A stretch of DNA of 64,000 nt from an uncultured Lachnospiraceae bacterium (GCA_947176065.1 CAMWPB010000009.1:18368-82367), one strand, 5' to 3'; shown: positions 8,055-15,774, counted from the stretch's first letter. Numbers and translations are program-made. The notes: generated from the letters alone by a model not told the origin.

Positions 8055-8438
8055 ATGGACGGTTGCAAGCTGTATTTAAACATAGGCGAAAAGAAAGAAG
8101 AGTTTCACCCTATAAGCGCAATAAATCTTCCTGTTACGGAAACAGATAATGTGAGTGCGGATTGTTCCGAACTCGGAAGAGAAATGTCGGTTTCTTTTAA
8201 GGCGGATGATGGTATGAAGAGGCTCAAAGGGCGAATGGAAAGGGAATTATCCGTAGTGGATATTACAGACTGGCCTGCACAGATGATTGAAAAGCTGATT
8301 TTCACATTTCCACGGACATCGAAATTGGTAACACGGAACCCAGATCATTATTATGCTTTGCAGATGGAAGAGGGATATGTTTGCGTTGCCGGAGAGTATG
8401 ACACATTATTCGGAGTTCCGATTGTTCTCGACAAGTGA
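8055..8438 (+). CDS. hypothetical phage protein (127 aa)
   Basis: Not recognised. The ATG follows GAAGGGATTGT 12 bases after the preceding stop. The first 60 residues alternate strands and turns (KLYLNIGEKKEEFHPISAINLPVTETDNV), followed by a charged helical stretch, a segment with WPAQMIEKLIFTFPRTSKLVTRNPDHYYAL, and a hydrophobic end. No motif is identified. Confidence 0.55.
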   Translation: MDGCKLYLNIGEKKEEFHPISAINLPVTETDNVSADCSELGREMSVSFKADDGMKRLKGRMERELSVVDITDWPAQMIEKLIFTFPRTSKLVTRNPDHYYALQMEEGYVCVAGEYDTLFGVPIVLDK

Positions 8439-8490
8439 GGAAGAATAAAAGCGGCGGAGGCAATGGTTTGGATGAAAGGGGGCGGTACAA

Positions 8491-9222
8491 ATGCTGATGA
8501 ATGACAAGTGCAAAGTCACAGACATACAGGTAGGCGCTGGTTTTGGAAAAGGGAAGGGCATATTTGAAGAACCTACTGCTGAAACGGCTACAGAAATTGT
8601 AGCGCAGGAAAGACGGAAAGCCCTTTGGTATGGCGTTCGGTTTATGGGAGAGCCTAATCTGTTATCCCTAAATAGAAGATTAGATTTAGGAGAACCGGCA
8701 ACAGAAAATATTTTAAAAGATATAGGAGGAATCAACATGGGTAAAGGAAATTTTGTAGCACCTGAAAACATCGAAAAAGTTATCATCAAAACTAAGGACG
8801 GCCGGGAATTTGAGGGTTCCGTGAAACGCATTGAGTATATGCCGGGACTGTATGGGGCGGCGGGATATTCAGATATTACAGTAAGCACACTGAAACAGAC
8901 ATCAAAAGAGAATTACGGCATCAAAGAGGTTATCTTCAACAATCCGGCTACTATCGTGAAATGGGATGACGGAACTCAGACGGTTGTGTACTGCCAGGAT
9001 AATTATGAAGAGGTTGTAAAGATCGTGAACGGCAAAAAGGCAAAAGTTCGCAAACCCAGAAAATCAGATGGCTTCAATCCTGAGATTGGTCTTGCTATGG
9101 CGATTGTCAAGAAACATTTCGGCAATTTGGGGAATTACAACAATGTATTCCACAAATACATACCTGAGAGCCGGGAAGATCAGAACCATATCGAAAACAC
9201 AAAAGAGAAAGCGGAGGAATGA
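8491..9222 (+). CDS. phage protein with likely internal start (243 aa; 161 aa from 8737)
   Basis: The frame opens at 8491 after AAAGGGGGCGGTACAA, but a stronger site (ATAGGAGGAATCAAC) precedes an in-frame ATG at 8737. Two products or a shorter real gene are therefore possible. The C-terminal part (NIEKVIIKTKDGREFEGSVKRIEY...VKWDDGTQTVVYCQDNYEEV...GLAMAIVKKHFGN) resembles small phage proteins with a conserved WxDGTxTVV segment and a GLAMAI helix; function unknown. The first 82 residues look less conserved. Confidence 0.6.
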   Translation: MLMNDKCKVTDIQVGAGFGKGKGIFEEPTAETATEIVAQERRKALWYGVRFMGEPNLLSLNRRLDLGEPATENILKDIGGINMGKGNFVAPENIEKVIIKTKDGREFEGSVKRIEYMPGLYGAAGYSDITVSTLKQTSKENYGIKEVIFNNPATIVKWDDGTQTVVYCQDNYEEVVKIVNGKKAKVRKPRKSDGFNPEIGLAMAIVKKHFGNLGNYNNVFHKYIPESREDQNHIENTKEKAEE

Positions 9223-9224
9223 TT

Positions 9225-9599
9225 ATGGCAGATATGGTAGGTGTAATGAGTGAAATAGAGGAAAGAAATTCTGAGTTGGAATCCGAAAATGCCCGTCTGA
9301 CCGAAGAAAATAAGCATTTGAACGAACAGATAGAAAAGCTCAAATGTAATCTTGCAAATACCGTACATAATCTCACAGAGGCGGAGAAAGGTAATTCTGA
9401 GAAGATGCAGAGCGTTGAAAATGCGCTCAAAGAGTGTGAGTATCGGCTTGAATCTACCAAAATGGAGCTGAAACACGTTAAAAAAGTCCTGTTTGAAAAG
9501 AACCGCCGCTATCAGGAGGATTGCATTACGATCAACAGGTTGCAGATTACAATCGAAACTCTTGTTGAGCGTATGGCGCAGAAAATGGGGTGCAGATGA
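9225..9599 (+). CDS. coiled-coil protein (124 aa)
   Basis: Start at 9225 (GGAGGA six bases upstream) preferred over the overlapping ATG at 9219. Nearly the whole protein is a heptad-rich coiled coil (SEIEERNSELESENARLTEENKHLNEQIEKLK), followed by a basic tail. Such proteins oligomerise; a scaffold or adaptor role is possible but unproven. It overlaps the next small gene by four bases. Confidence 0.6.
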   Translation: MADMVGVMSEIEERNSELESENARLTEENKHLNEQIEKLKCNLANTVHNLTEAEKGNSEKMQSVENALKECEYRLESTKMELKHVKKVLFEKNRRYQEDCITINRLQITIETLVERMAQKMGCR

Positions 9600-9763
9600 T
9601 GGATGACGTGAAAATAGCAAAAAGGCTGCTACAGATCATATTCGAGGAAGCAGGAAACAAAGGCGTTAGCGTAAATGATATAGAGAACATCACACAGGAG
9701 ATGATTCGTAGGGTGAAAGGGTCAAGGATGGTAATAGCGGATGAACCAGCAGAGAAAAAGTAG
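9596..9763 (+). CDS. small hypothetical protein (55 aa)
   Basis: A short frame begins MMDDVKIAKRLLQIIFEEAG, contains a helical core (VNDIENITQEMIRRVKGS), and stops at 9763. It starts inside the end of the coiled-coil gene (ATGA overlap), typical of phage operons, and overlaps the next start by 23 bases. It is soluble, with no recognised motif. Confidence 0.5.
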   Translation: MMDDVKIAKRLLQIIFEEAGNKGVSVNDIENITQEMIRRVKGSRMVIADEPAEKK

Positions 9764-10193
9764 GTTAATATTGGGTGCAGCGATGTATATAACGCCCTCC
9801 TTTTATTTGAATTTGAAAAGCTATTGTGAATATTGCACAGATTTCAGCGCGTGTTCAGAAAGTCTTGACATTACTACGCTTGAAGATTTGCCTAATCATA
9901 AGGCATTACATGTTATAGAATGCGAATATGCTGAAAGATGTGAGAGGGTACGGGAGAGAATAAAAGCGGAAATGGAGGCGCAGAGTGAAGAATCAGAGAA
10001 AGTACAATGTAACGTTCGAGGATTTGAAAACGAAAGAGCGGAGAACCGTACAGATTCAAACAACGGACAGCTTGACGGCGGCGAAACTGGCATACCAGAC
10101 GTTCGGGAGAAAGAAGATCAAGGTAGTATCATCGAAAGTTATAAAGGAGGATGGCGAGAAAGAATGATGAGCCATTTTCTTAGAGGACATTAA
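9741..10193 (+). CDS. cysteine-containing hypothetical protein (150 aa)
   Basis: The first 80 residues look genuine: a hydrophobic start, then CEYCTDFSAC and CEYAERC, a possible four-cysteine metal site. From about residue 80 the sequence turns low in complexity and overlaps, in another frame, the better-looking small gene at 9985-10167 for its whole length. The C-terminus may be an artefact, the genes may truly overlap, or the true product may end earlier by a frameshift or sequence error. Confidence 0.45.
   Translation: MNQQRKSRLILGAAMYITPSFYLNLKSYCEYCTDFSACSESLDITTLEDLPNHKALHVIECEYAERCERVRERIKAEMEAQSEESEKVQCNVRGFENERAENRTDSNNGQLDGGETGIPDVREKEDQGSIIESYKGGWRERMMSHFLRGH
9985..10167 (+). CDS. 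small protein, out-of-frame overlap (60 aa)
   Basis: GTG start after AATGGAGGCGCAGA. The product (KNQRKYNVTFEDLKTKERRTVQIQTTDSLTAAKLAYQTFGRKKIKVVSSKVI) has balanced composition and a strand-helix-strand pattern typical of small phage proteins. It lies wholly within the frame 9741-10193. The good start site and codon pattern argue it is translated. Confidence 0.5.
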   Translation: MKNQRKYNVTFEDLKTKERRTVQIQTTDSLTAAKLAYQTFGRKKIKVVSSKVIKEDGEKE

Positions 10194-10203
10194 GGAGGCA
10201 GAT

Positions 10204-10470
10204 ATGAAATATAAAAAGAAACCCGTAGTGATTGATGCAATACAGTTTAAAGATGATCCTGACACTTTGATCGAGATTCAGGAGTTCATGGGCGGCGGCG
10301 AATTAAGAATATCGTATAAGAACCCGGACAACCCGGTAATCAAGATCGAAACGTTAGATGGCGTTATGGACGCTGCCATAGGGGATTTCATTATCAGAGG
10401 GGTAAAAGGAGAGTATTACCCTTGCAAGCCTGATATATTTGAACAAACCTACGAACCGATTACTGAGTAA
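10204..10470 (+). CDS. conserved phage protein of unknown function (88 aa)
   Basis: The ATG follows AAGGAGGCAGAT. The sequence begins MKYKKKPVVIDAIQF and contains GDFIIRGVKGEYYPCKPDIFEQTYEPI, the signature of a small protein found in many phages of Gram-positive and Gram-negative bacteria. The fold appears beta-rich; no activity is known to me. Confidence 0.75.
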   Translation: MKYKKKPVVIDAIQFKDDPDTLIEIQEFMGGGELRISYKNPDNPVIKIETLDGVMDAAIGDFIIRGVKGEYYPCKPDIFEQTYEPITE

Positions 10471-10472
10471 TT

Positions 10473-10682
10473 GTGGTAACGGTAGTTGTATATGAAAAGG
10501 ATAGCCGGAGCGTACTTGCCGCAATTCCTATGAAAGATGGGGAAACCGGTATTCTGAGAAAAGATGTGGAGTTTCGGATATTCAACGGCATGGAGCCGGT
10601 TTTTGAAGAAACACCAACTGGACCGGTACTTAAAAATAATTCATTTTTTATCAATTTGGGAGGGAAAGACCATGAAGATTAA
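10473..10682 (+). CDS. small hypothetical protein (69 aa)
   Basis: GTG start two bases after the previous stop; no strong ribosome binding site, so coupling is likely. The product (VTVVVYEKDSRSVLAAIPMKDGETGILRKDVEFRIF) is strand-rich and ends in a polar tail. The last 11 bases overlap the LemA gene. Not recognised. Confidence 0.5.
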   Translation: MVTVVVYEKDSRSVLAAIPMKDGETGILRKDVEFRIFNGMEPVFEETPTGPVLKNNSFFINLGGKDHED

Positions 10683-11223
10683 CAAGAAAACAGGCATTAT
10701 AGTAGCTATTGTCGTTGCGTTCGCACTGATGATTGTTGGAGCGTTCGTAAGCACAAATAACAGAGCAATATCGTTGGAAGAACAGGTTATTTCGGCGGAT
10801 TCCAATATTCAGACACAGGAGAAGCGGCGCACAGACCTCATTTATAACCTTGCCGACTGCGTCATGCAGTATGATAAGCATGAGGCAGAAACTCTCTTAG
10901 GAGTGGTAGAGGCACGAAATCAGGGCGGAGTAACTGACATTGAGAGCGTAGCAACTTCCATAGCGGCAGTTGCGGAGGCATACCCGGAATTAAGATCGAA
11001 TGAAAATTACAAGGAATTGATGAACGAACTTTCTATAACTGAGAATATGATTGCTGAGTATCGGAACGCCTACAATAATGAGGTTCGGGCATACAACAAG
11101 TTTGTGCGGAAGTTCCCTAACAGACAAATTCTTTCGATGATGGGGTATGAGGTTATTGAGTACACATATCTGCAGTACGAAGAGGCGGATCGGATGCCGG
11201 TCAAAAATATGTTTGAGGAGTGA
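10672..11223 (+). CDS. LemA-family membrane protein (183 aa)
   Basis: The start at 10672 follows GGGAGGGAAAGACC; the longer upstream frame is read over another gene. A single N-terminal membrane helix (about residues 8-26, GIIVAIVVAFALMIVGAFV) is followed by a long helical domain. RRTDLIYNLADCVMQYDKHE, YPELRSNENYKELMNEL, ENMIAEYRNAYNNEVRAYNKFVRKFPN and the C-terminal YLQYEEADR match the LemA pattern. LemA proteins are membrane-anchored with an external helical bundle of unclear role. It forms a pair with the next membrane protein gene (5 bases apart). Confidence 0.85.
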   Translation: MKINKKTGIIVAIVVAFALMIVGAFVSTNNRAISLEEQVISADSNIQTQEKRRTDLIYNLADCVMQYDKHEAETLLGVVEARNQGGVTDIESVATSIAAVAEAYPELRSNENYKELMNELSITENMIAEYRNAYNNEVRAYNKFVRKFPNRQILSMMGYEVIEYTYLQYEEADRMPVKNMFEE

Positions 11224-11228
11224 TAATT

Positions 11229-12017
11229 ATGCGCGGCAGAAACTATTTCAACGAGAGAAGCCAGAAAGTTATCTATTATGGGAGCGGGTGGAATCTTACT
11301 GTCAGAGAGGCGGTATTCAGTATTGCGATATTCTTCCTCATGCTTATGTTGGGGTTCTTTTTGAGCGAAAAGATTGCATCCAGTCTGGACGAGCAGAATC
11401 AGGAATACTATCAGGCCGTGAAAATAGACGGAGATACAGAGGTTTTCCAGTACGGTATGCGTACCAACATTGGAAACGCTTTTGTATCTGGCGTTTTGGA
11501 AGCGGTTGATCCGGTTACATATCCAGAACTCAGCGGGGAATATGCGTATGTGGAAAAGGTTAGGGAAGAGTACACAAAGCATACAAAAACCGTGTATGAT
11601 TACGATGAGGATGGAAACAAAATAGGTTCCCATAAGGAAACATACTATACTTGGGATGTTGTTGGGCGAGAAGAGATTCATTGTGGGAGCATACGATTCT
11701 TAGGTGTTGACTTCGATTATGGGAAAATACGGCTCCCAGACAGTTATTATCTGGAAACGATAAAAGAATGGTCCGACACGCGGTATAAATACTATGTGGT
11801 TGATGTTTCCTATGAGGGTTCGATTTATGCAGACCTCAGAGACAAGACCATAAACGGCGCAGTATTCATTGACGGTTGCAATGCGCATGAAGCCGAAGAG
11901 CACATGTCGAGCGGCGCAAAATGGGCAATGGTAGGATTTTGGGTGTTCTGGATTGCCCTGACAGGGTTCGCAATATACGGATTTTGCTACTTTGATAACA
12001 GCTGGTTGGAGGATTGA
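11229..12017 (+). CDS. two-helix membrane protein paired with LemA (262 aa)
   Basis: Start at 11229 chosen for the GGAGTG upstream. A membrane helix near residues 27-50 (AVFSIAIFFLMLMLGFFLSE) and one near the C-terminus (WAMVGFWVFWIALTGFAIYGFCYF) enclose about 170 polar residues, probably extracytoplasmic, with DGDTEVFQYG, a tyrosine- and charge-rich middle, and DVSYEGSIYADL. No family is certain. Bacterial lemA is often next to a membrane gene, so a LemA partner role is inferred. Confidence 0.6.
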   Translation: MRGRNYFNERSQKVIYYGSGWNLTVREAVFSIAIFFLMLMLGFFLSEKIASSLDEQNQEYYQAVKIDGDTEVFQYGMRTNIGNAFVSGVLEAVDPVTYPELSGEYAYVEKVREEYTKHTKTVYDYDEDGNKIGSHKETYYTWDVVGREEIHCGSIRFLGVDFDYGKIRLPDSYYLETIKEWSDTRYKYYVVDVSYEGSIYADLRDKTINGAVFIDGCNAHEAEEHMSSGAKWAMVGFWVFWIALTGFAIYGFCYFDNSWLED

Positions 12018-12019
12018 GT

Positions 12020-12361
12020 ATGTTCATCGTATCGAAAGATAGGGAAATCGTTGTAAATGTGGATAATGTTACAAATGTATTCATGCAAAACGGAAACAGG
12101 ATCATAGCGCGCACTGTTGATTCCGAGGAAGTCCTTCTTGGGTTGTATGTGAGAGGAGGAGCGAAAGATGTATTTGAGGATATGCTGAAAAAGGTCTTTC
12201 CGCCGGACACACTCATATTTAAGAACTGTATGTTGGATGATGAATCGTTGCATAACCTTAAAGATAAGGTGGATTTGAACGCAATATTAGTAAGTGATTC
12301 CACTGCGGTGGCAGAAGTGAAGATGTATGAATGTGGTGTGTATTATATGCCGGAGGAATGA
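12020..12361 (+). CDS. hypothetical protein (113 aa)
   Basis: The ATG at 12020 follows TTGGAGGATTGAGT. The product (MFIVSKDREIVVNVDNVTNVFMQNGNRIIART) is beta-rich at the N-terminus, then has a helical stretch (AKDVFEDMLKKVFP) and an acidic end. It resembles generic small Firmicute phage proteins of unknown role and closes the gene run before the large terminase. Confidence 0.55.
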   Translation: MFIVSKDREIVVNVDNVTNVFMQNGNRIIARTVDSEEVLLGLYVRGGAKDVFEDMLKKVFPPDTLIFKNCMLDDESLHNLKDKVDLNAILVSDSTAVAEVKMYECGVYYMPEE

Positions 12362-12421
12362 GTGAGATTGTCCGTGACCGCAAAGCGGCAAAAGAAAATA
12401 GAGAAGAAAAATAAACAGTAA

Positions 12422-12451
12422 AGAGCCATCGTAGAGCCGCTGTAAAGGCGG
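12422..12451 (+). terminator. AGAGCC/GAGCCG hairpin, copy 1 (before terL)
   Basis: AGAGCC (12422-12427) is followed by AGAGCCGC and a CCGC/GCGG stem. There is no T-run, unlike the later copies, so termination is doubtful; the repeated AGAGCC links it to the set at 26881, 29201, 39319 and 46352. Confidence 0.45.
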
Positions 12452-12460
12452 TGAATTTGT

Positions 12461-14119
12461 ATGGCTGCAGTTAGGCCGCCATTGACAAATAAGGGTATCA
12501 TATTTGAACTGTTGCAGTCTGATTTATCAGATTTACAGGTTCTTCAAGACCTTTTGGCAATGGCGATAGAGGTAGAGGAAGAGGATAAGAACCTTTCCCG
12601 GAAAGTGGCGTTAAAAGTCCGCTTTAGGGCATTGGATGAGTGTGAAAACGGTGATATACGGTTTTACAATCTGTATAACAATGCCCTTTTATATTTGGCG
12701 CAGGCACATATGGACTTTGACGCATATCTGCTTTATGTGGAGAAAGACCGCGATCCAGAGGATAGGTATTATCAGCCGCGCCGAAGCAAAATATATTGGC
12801 TCGTTGCGGAAATGCAGCGGCTACTTGATGATGAGTTGGATATTCTGTCAATCAGTATGCCGCCAGGTACGGGGAAAACCACTCTAGGGGAGTTTTTCAT
12901 ATCCTTTGTAATGGGGCATTATCCGAACACACCTAATCTGATGTCCTCACACTCTGGATTTATGACACGGATGTTTTATGATGCCGTGCTGAATATTATC
13001 ACGAGTAACGAATATTGTTGGCGTGACGTATTCCCGGACGTGGTTTTCGAGAGCAACAATGCCAAAGAGGAAACAATCAACCTCGGAAGATGGCAGCCGT
13101 TTAAGACGCTGACGTGCCGACCGATCAGAGGCTCCCTCACTGGTGTTACTCGTTGCGAGGGATTTCTGTATGTAGATGACTTGGTTTCCGGCATTGAAGA
13201 GGCGTTGTCGCTTGACCGTCTGGATAAGCTGTACGGCGAGTATACGACCGACTTAAAATCCCGTAAGAAGAAAAAGGCGAAAGAAATCCATATTGCTACT
13301 CGTTGGAGCGTACATGATGTAATCGGACGCTTGGAAAGGCAGTATGAGAATAATCCAAGAGCGAAGTTTATCGCAGTACCAGACATTGATCCGAAAACAG
13401 GAAAGAGCAATTTTGATTATGAGTTTGACGTAGGTTTTGACGAGAAATATTTTGCGGATATGGAAGCGTCAATGGACGATGTTTCTTACCGCTGCTTATA
13501 TAAGAGTGATCCGATTGAGCGTGAGGGTATTCTTTATCATCCGACCGAACTCAGGCGGTATATCGGCGGCTTGCCGGGAAGAGAACCAGATTCCATATTG
13601 GCAATCTGCGATACGAAAGACACTGGCACAGACTACAATTTCCTCGGAGTGTTCTATCAGTATGGAGATAGTTTCTATCTGGAAGATGTTGTATTTAAGA
13701 ACATTGATCCGGGAACCCTCGATGAACTCAACTCAAATATGCTTGTGAAGCATCATGTTCAACAGGCGCAGTTTGAGAGCAACAAGGAGGGTAGCCGGAC
13801 GGCAGTAAAGGTAGCGGAACTTGTTAAGGCAAAAGGCGGAAACTGCCATATCACGAGGAAATTTACCACACAGAATAAGGAAACGAAGATAATCGTCAAT
13901 TCCTCATGGGTAAAGGAACATGTTGTTTTCAAGGACTTCACAGAATATGAACCAAAGAGTGATTATGGCACAATGATGTCTTTCCTGTGCAGTTATACAC
14001 AGCTTGGAAAGAACAGACACGATGATGCACCGGACGCATTGGCAATGTTTGCTTTGTATGTGCAGAATCTTCTCGGAGTAAAGGTCAAAGTAGGCAGCCG
14101 CGCAGAACTCGGTTTTTAA
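12461..14119 (+). CDS. terL: terminase large subunit (552 aa)
   Basis: ATPase-nuclease that pumps DNA into the prohead. Walker A is visible at about residue 133 (MPPGTGKTTLGEF) and Walker B at about 234 (FLYVDDLV). The C-terminal nuclease starts near 380 with ILAICDTKDTGTDYNFLGVFY (first acidic residues) and includes a later HDDAPDALAMF segment typical of the RNase H-like terminase nuclease. Length suits the family. The gene is preceded by an AGAGCC hairpin and a weak AGGCGG site; a tRNA-array promoter follows at once. Confidence 0.92.
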   Translation: MAAVRPPLTNKGIIFELLQSDLSDLQVLQDLLAMAIEVEEEDKNLSRKVALKVRFRALDECENGDIRFYNLYNNALLYLAQAHMDFDAYLLYVEKDRDPEDRYYQPRRSKIYWLVAEMQRLLDDELDILSISMPPGTGKTTLGEFFISFVMGHYPNTPNLMSSHSGFMTRMFYDAVLNIITSNEYCWRDVFPDVVFESNNAKEETINLGRWQPFKTLTCRPIRGSLTGVTRCEGFLYVDDLVSGIEEALSLDRLDKLYGEYTTDLKSRKKKKAKEIHIATRWSVHDVIGRLERQYENNPRAKFIAVPDIDPKTGKSNFDYEFDVGFDEKYFADMEASMDDVSYRCLYKSDPIEREGILYHPTELRRYIGGLPGREPDSILAICDTKDTGTDYNFLGVFYQYGDSFYLEDVVFKNIDPGTLDELNSNMLVKHHVQQAQFESNKEGSRTAVKVAELVKAKGGNCHITRKFTTQNKETKIIVNSSWVKEHVVFKDFTEYEPKSDYGTMMSFLCSYTQLGKNRHDDAPDALAMFALYVQNLLGVKVKVGSRAELGF

Positions 14120-14180
14120 AAAAAACTCACTAAAAGAGAATATTTTAAGGTAAAAAAATAAAAAAAGTTCGTTTTTGGTA

Positions 14181-14209
14181 TTGACAAACTCTCTAAAAGA
14201 GAGTATAGT
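14181..14209 (+). promoter_or_regulatory. promoter of the tRNA/TROVE array with palindromic operator
   Basis: TTGACA (14181-14186), a 17-base spacer and TATAGT (14204-14209). The spacer and the first base of the -10 form a palindrome, ACTCTCTAAAAGAGAGT (14188-14204). A degenerate copy lies at 14125-14140. The same palindrome is just upstream of the second tRNA promoter at 26441, so one regulator probably controls both. Confidence 0.85.
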
Positions 14210-14225
14210 AGCAAACATAAAGAGA

Positions 14226-14285
14226 GTGACGCATACAGCAAAACCTTACAGCAGACTTTAAATCTGACATCGTAAAAGCGTCATG
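14226..14285 (+). ncRNA. ACAGCAAAA element, free-standing copy at the transcript start
   Basis: GTGACGC (14226-14232) pairs with GCGTCAT (14278-14284); ACAGCAAAA follows the first strand at 14235. Inside is a second ACAGC and a CAGA-CTTTAAA-TCTG hairpin whose 7-nt loop looks like an anticodon loop. It lies about 17 bases after the promoter and 4 bases before tRNA-Tyr, in the same orientation as the three copies upstream of the TROVE gene. Confidence 0.7.
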
Positions 14286-14289
14286 GCGA

Positions 14290-14373
14290 GGGTGGGTATG
14301 CCTAGCGGCGAGGGCGGCGGGCTGTAAACCCGTTACATCAGAAACATCGTAGGTTCGATTCCTACCCCACTCA
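14290..14373 (+). tRNA. tRNA-Tyr (GUA)
   Basis: Acceptor GGGTGGG/CCCACTC (one G-U), D stem GCC/GGC, loop CTGTAAA (anticodon GTA), long variable arm, T arm GTAGG-TTCGATT-CCTAC, discriminator A. First tRNA of the array. Confidence 0.88.
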
Positions 14374-14394
14374 TTCAGAGAGTAATACTCTGAA
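14374..14394 (+). other. perfect stem-loop between tRNAs
   Basis: TTCAGAG and CTCTGAA form a 7-bp stem around AGTAATA. There is no T-run at once after it, so it is more likely a processing or spacing hairpin than a terminator. Confidence 0.5.
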
Positions 14395-14444
14395 TTCCCT
14401 TTTACACGATATGCTGCATCGTTTGGTAGGGCGGTGCGGCACAC

Positions 14445-14517
14445 GGGAAGTAAGCTAACTAGGTAGAAGCGGCGGACTGAAAATCCGCAGGAGTTGGTTC
14501 GATACCAACACTTCCCA
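14445..14517 (+). tRNA. tRNA-Phe (GAA)
   Basis: Acceptor GGGAAGT/ACTTCCC, anticodon stem GCGGA/TCCGC with loop CTGAAAA (anticodon GAA), T arm GTTGG-TTCGATA-CCAAC, discriminator A. CCA is not encoded. Confidence 0.92.
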
Positions 14518-14608
14518 TTTCTCGGATGAGTCCATACATCTGAGGATCTTTTAAAAATCATATTGAACCGCATACCGTAAACTTTGGACGGTGGACGGTG
14601 TGCGGCGC

Positions 14609-14682
14609 GGATCATTAGCTCAGTTGGTTAGAGCGTCCGGCTCATAACCGGATGGTCCGGGGTTCGAGTCCCTGATGATCCA
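14609..14682 (+). tRNA. tRNA-Met (CAU), elongator-like
   Basis: Acceptor GGATCAT/ATGATCC, D arm GCTC/GAGC, anticodon stem TCCGG/CCGGA with loop CTCATAA (anticodon CAT), T arm CGGGG/CCCTG. The first acceptor pair is a normal G-C, unlike the second CAU tRNA at 26623. A lysidine-type Ile tRNA cannot be excluded. Confidence 0.92.
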
Positions 14683-14728
14683 TGCATAAGTAATAGGTCA
14701 ACAAGCGGTTATAAGGACGGAGGATGCA

Positions 14729-14878
14729 ATGGTAGTTTTAAAAACGGTAATTTCAACGATTGATGTGATTTTAGGAATGACAGTTGTTCTTGGAGTTGAC
14801 GGGAAAAAGAATAAAATCATTGCAACATTTTCCTGTCTTCTGGTTGTGGGAATGAATTTGTTTGCTATATGGAATTGA
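14729..14878 (+). CDS. small membrane protein between tRNAs (49 aa)
   Basis: GGACGGAGGATGCA precedes the ATG. The product has two hydrophobic segments (VISTIDVILGMTVVLGV and IIATFSCLLVVGMNLFAIW) separated by a basic turn (DGKKNK), so it should form a membrane hairpin. It sits in the tRNA array between Met and Glu. Small two-helix phage proteins can act in lysis timing or exclusion; no specific role is supported. Confidence 0.65.
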   Translation: MVVLKTVISTIDVILGMTVVLGVDGKKNKIIATFSCLLVVGMNLFAIWN

Positions 14879-14893
14879 TTAGAACTATTGAAT

Positions 14894-14964
14894 GGCCGGT
14901 TAGCCAAAAGGTAAGGCACGAGGTTTTCATCCTCGGAGTATGGGTTCGAGTCCCTTACCGGCTA
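14894..14964 (+). tRNA. tRNA-Glu (UUC)
   Basis: Acceptor GGCCGGT/ACCGGCT (G-U at the first pair), anticodon stem CGAGG/CCTCG with loop TTTTCAT (anticodon TTC), T arm with one mismatch. It directly precedes a long non-coding stretch. Confidence 0.9.
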
Positions 14965-15774
14965 TTGTTGCGGTGCGGCGAGGACGGATGCGGTGCGTTC
15001 CTCGGATGATATAAGACACACGCGATAGTGTCCCGCCGTGTCACAACGCAGTTTTGGTAGAAATACCGTGGTAAGCAACCGTAAATAGGGAGGTTGTGAG
15101 AACGGGTGATTGAGGGTTACACCGTTCACATGCCGAGATAAGTTAGCTGGGAAACATTCTGCTACAAGGTTGTGCTATTGTAAGTAATTGCTTGACACCG
15201 GTTATACAGCAGCGAAAGCAATCGGGCAACACGCAGAAATCGTGGGATCGTACCCCATTCTCGGCTCGAGGCGATTTCTTTACTGCTTTCTTGTTCGGCC
15301 TTATCCCGAAAGAAAAGCGGCGGTGGCGAGATCCCGTGACCATCAAGTGCTTTTTCAACCGAGAGTTTCAAGAAAACTCTGGCGCGCAATTTACTGCTTA
15401 GAGTGCAGCGTTATAGCGATTTAAGCGGCGGAACGGCGCAAGCCCACGAAATAGGGCAAGACGAATCCGATTTATGTCGGCGCGGAGAAATATTGTAGAG
15501 GCGGCAAACCGCGAGAACAATATGCCGAGATAAGGTACTAAGTTTGGAGTGCCAAGGCCATTTGAGATTACCCCGGTGGTTTATGATGGCAATGTGGCGG
15601 CAGAAATGCCGTGGGTCATGTATCTCCCCTCATGACTTTTTCGCTGAGAGGCGTACGCAGGACGGCGGAGGGTACAGTCTGCGAGAAAAACTGCACTCTG
15701 GTTGGCAACTTACCGTATATGTTGCAGGCGATTCCGGCACTGACATAACATCTTACCGGTGCCGGGATTACTCT
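14965..15774 (+). ncRNA. ~810-nt structured non-coding region between tRNA-Glu and tRNA-Pro
   Basis: No frame has a start site and composition consistent with a gene. Clear pairings include ATATTGT (15490-15496) with ACAATAT (15516-15522) around a GCGG-CAAA-CCGC hairpin, AGAGTTT/AAACTCT near 15362-15380, and AGAAATCG/CGATTTCT near 15236-15281 enclosing TGGG/CCCA. The 12-mer TGCCGAGATAAG occurs twice (15131-15142 and 15523-15534). A large, ornate phage RNA of the GOLLD/ROOL kind is the best guess from length and tRNA context. Confidence 0.55.

Noticed and set aside
12358..12414. 18-aa frame between the 12020 gene and terL
   Set aside because: Has an overlapping ATGA start but is too short to support without conservation data.
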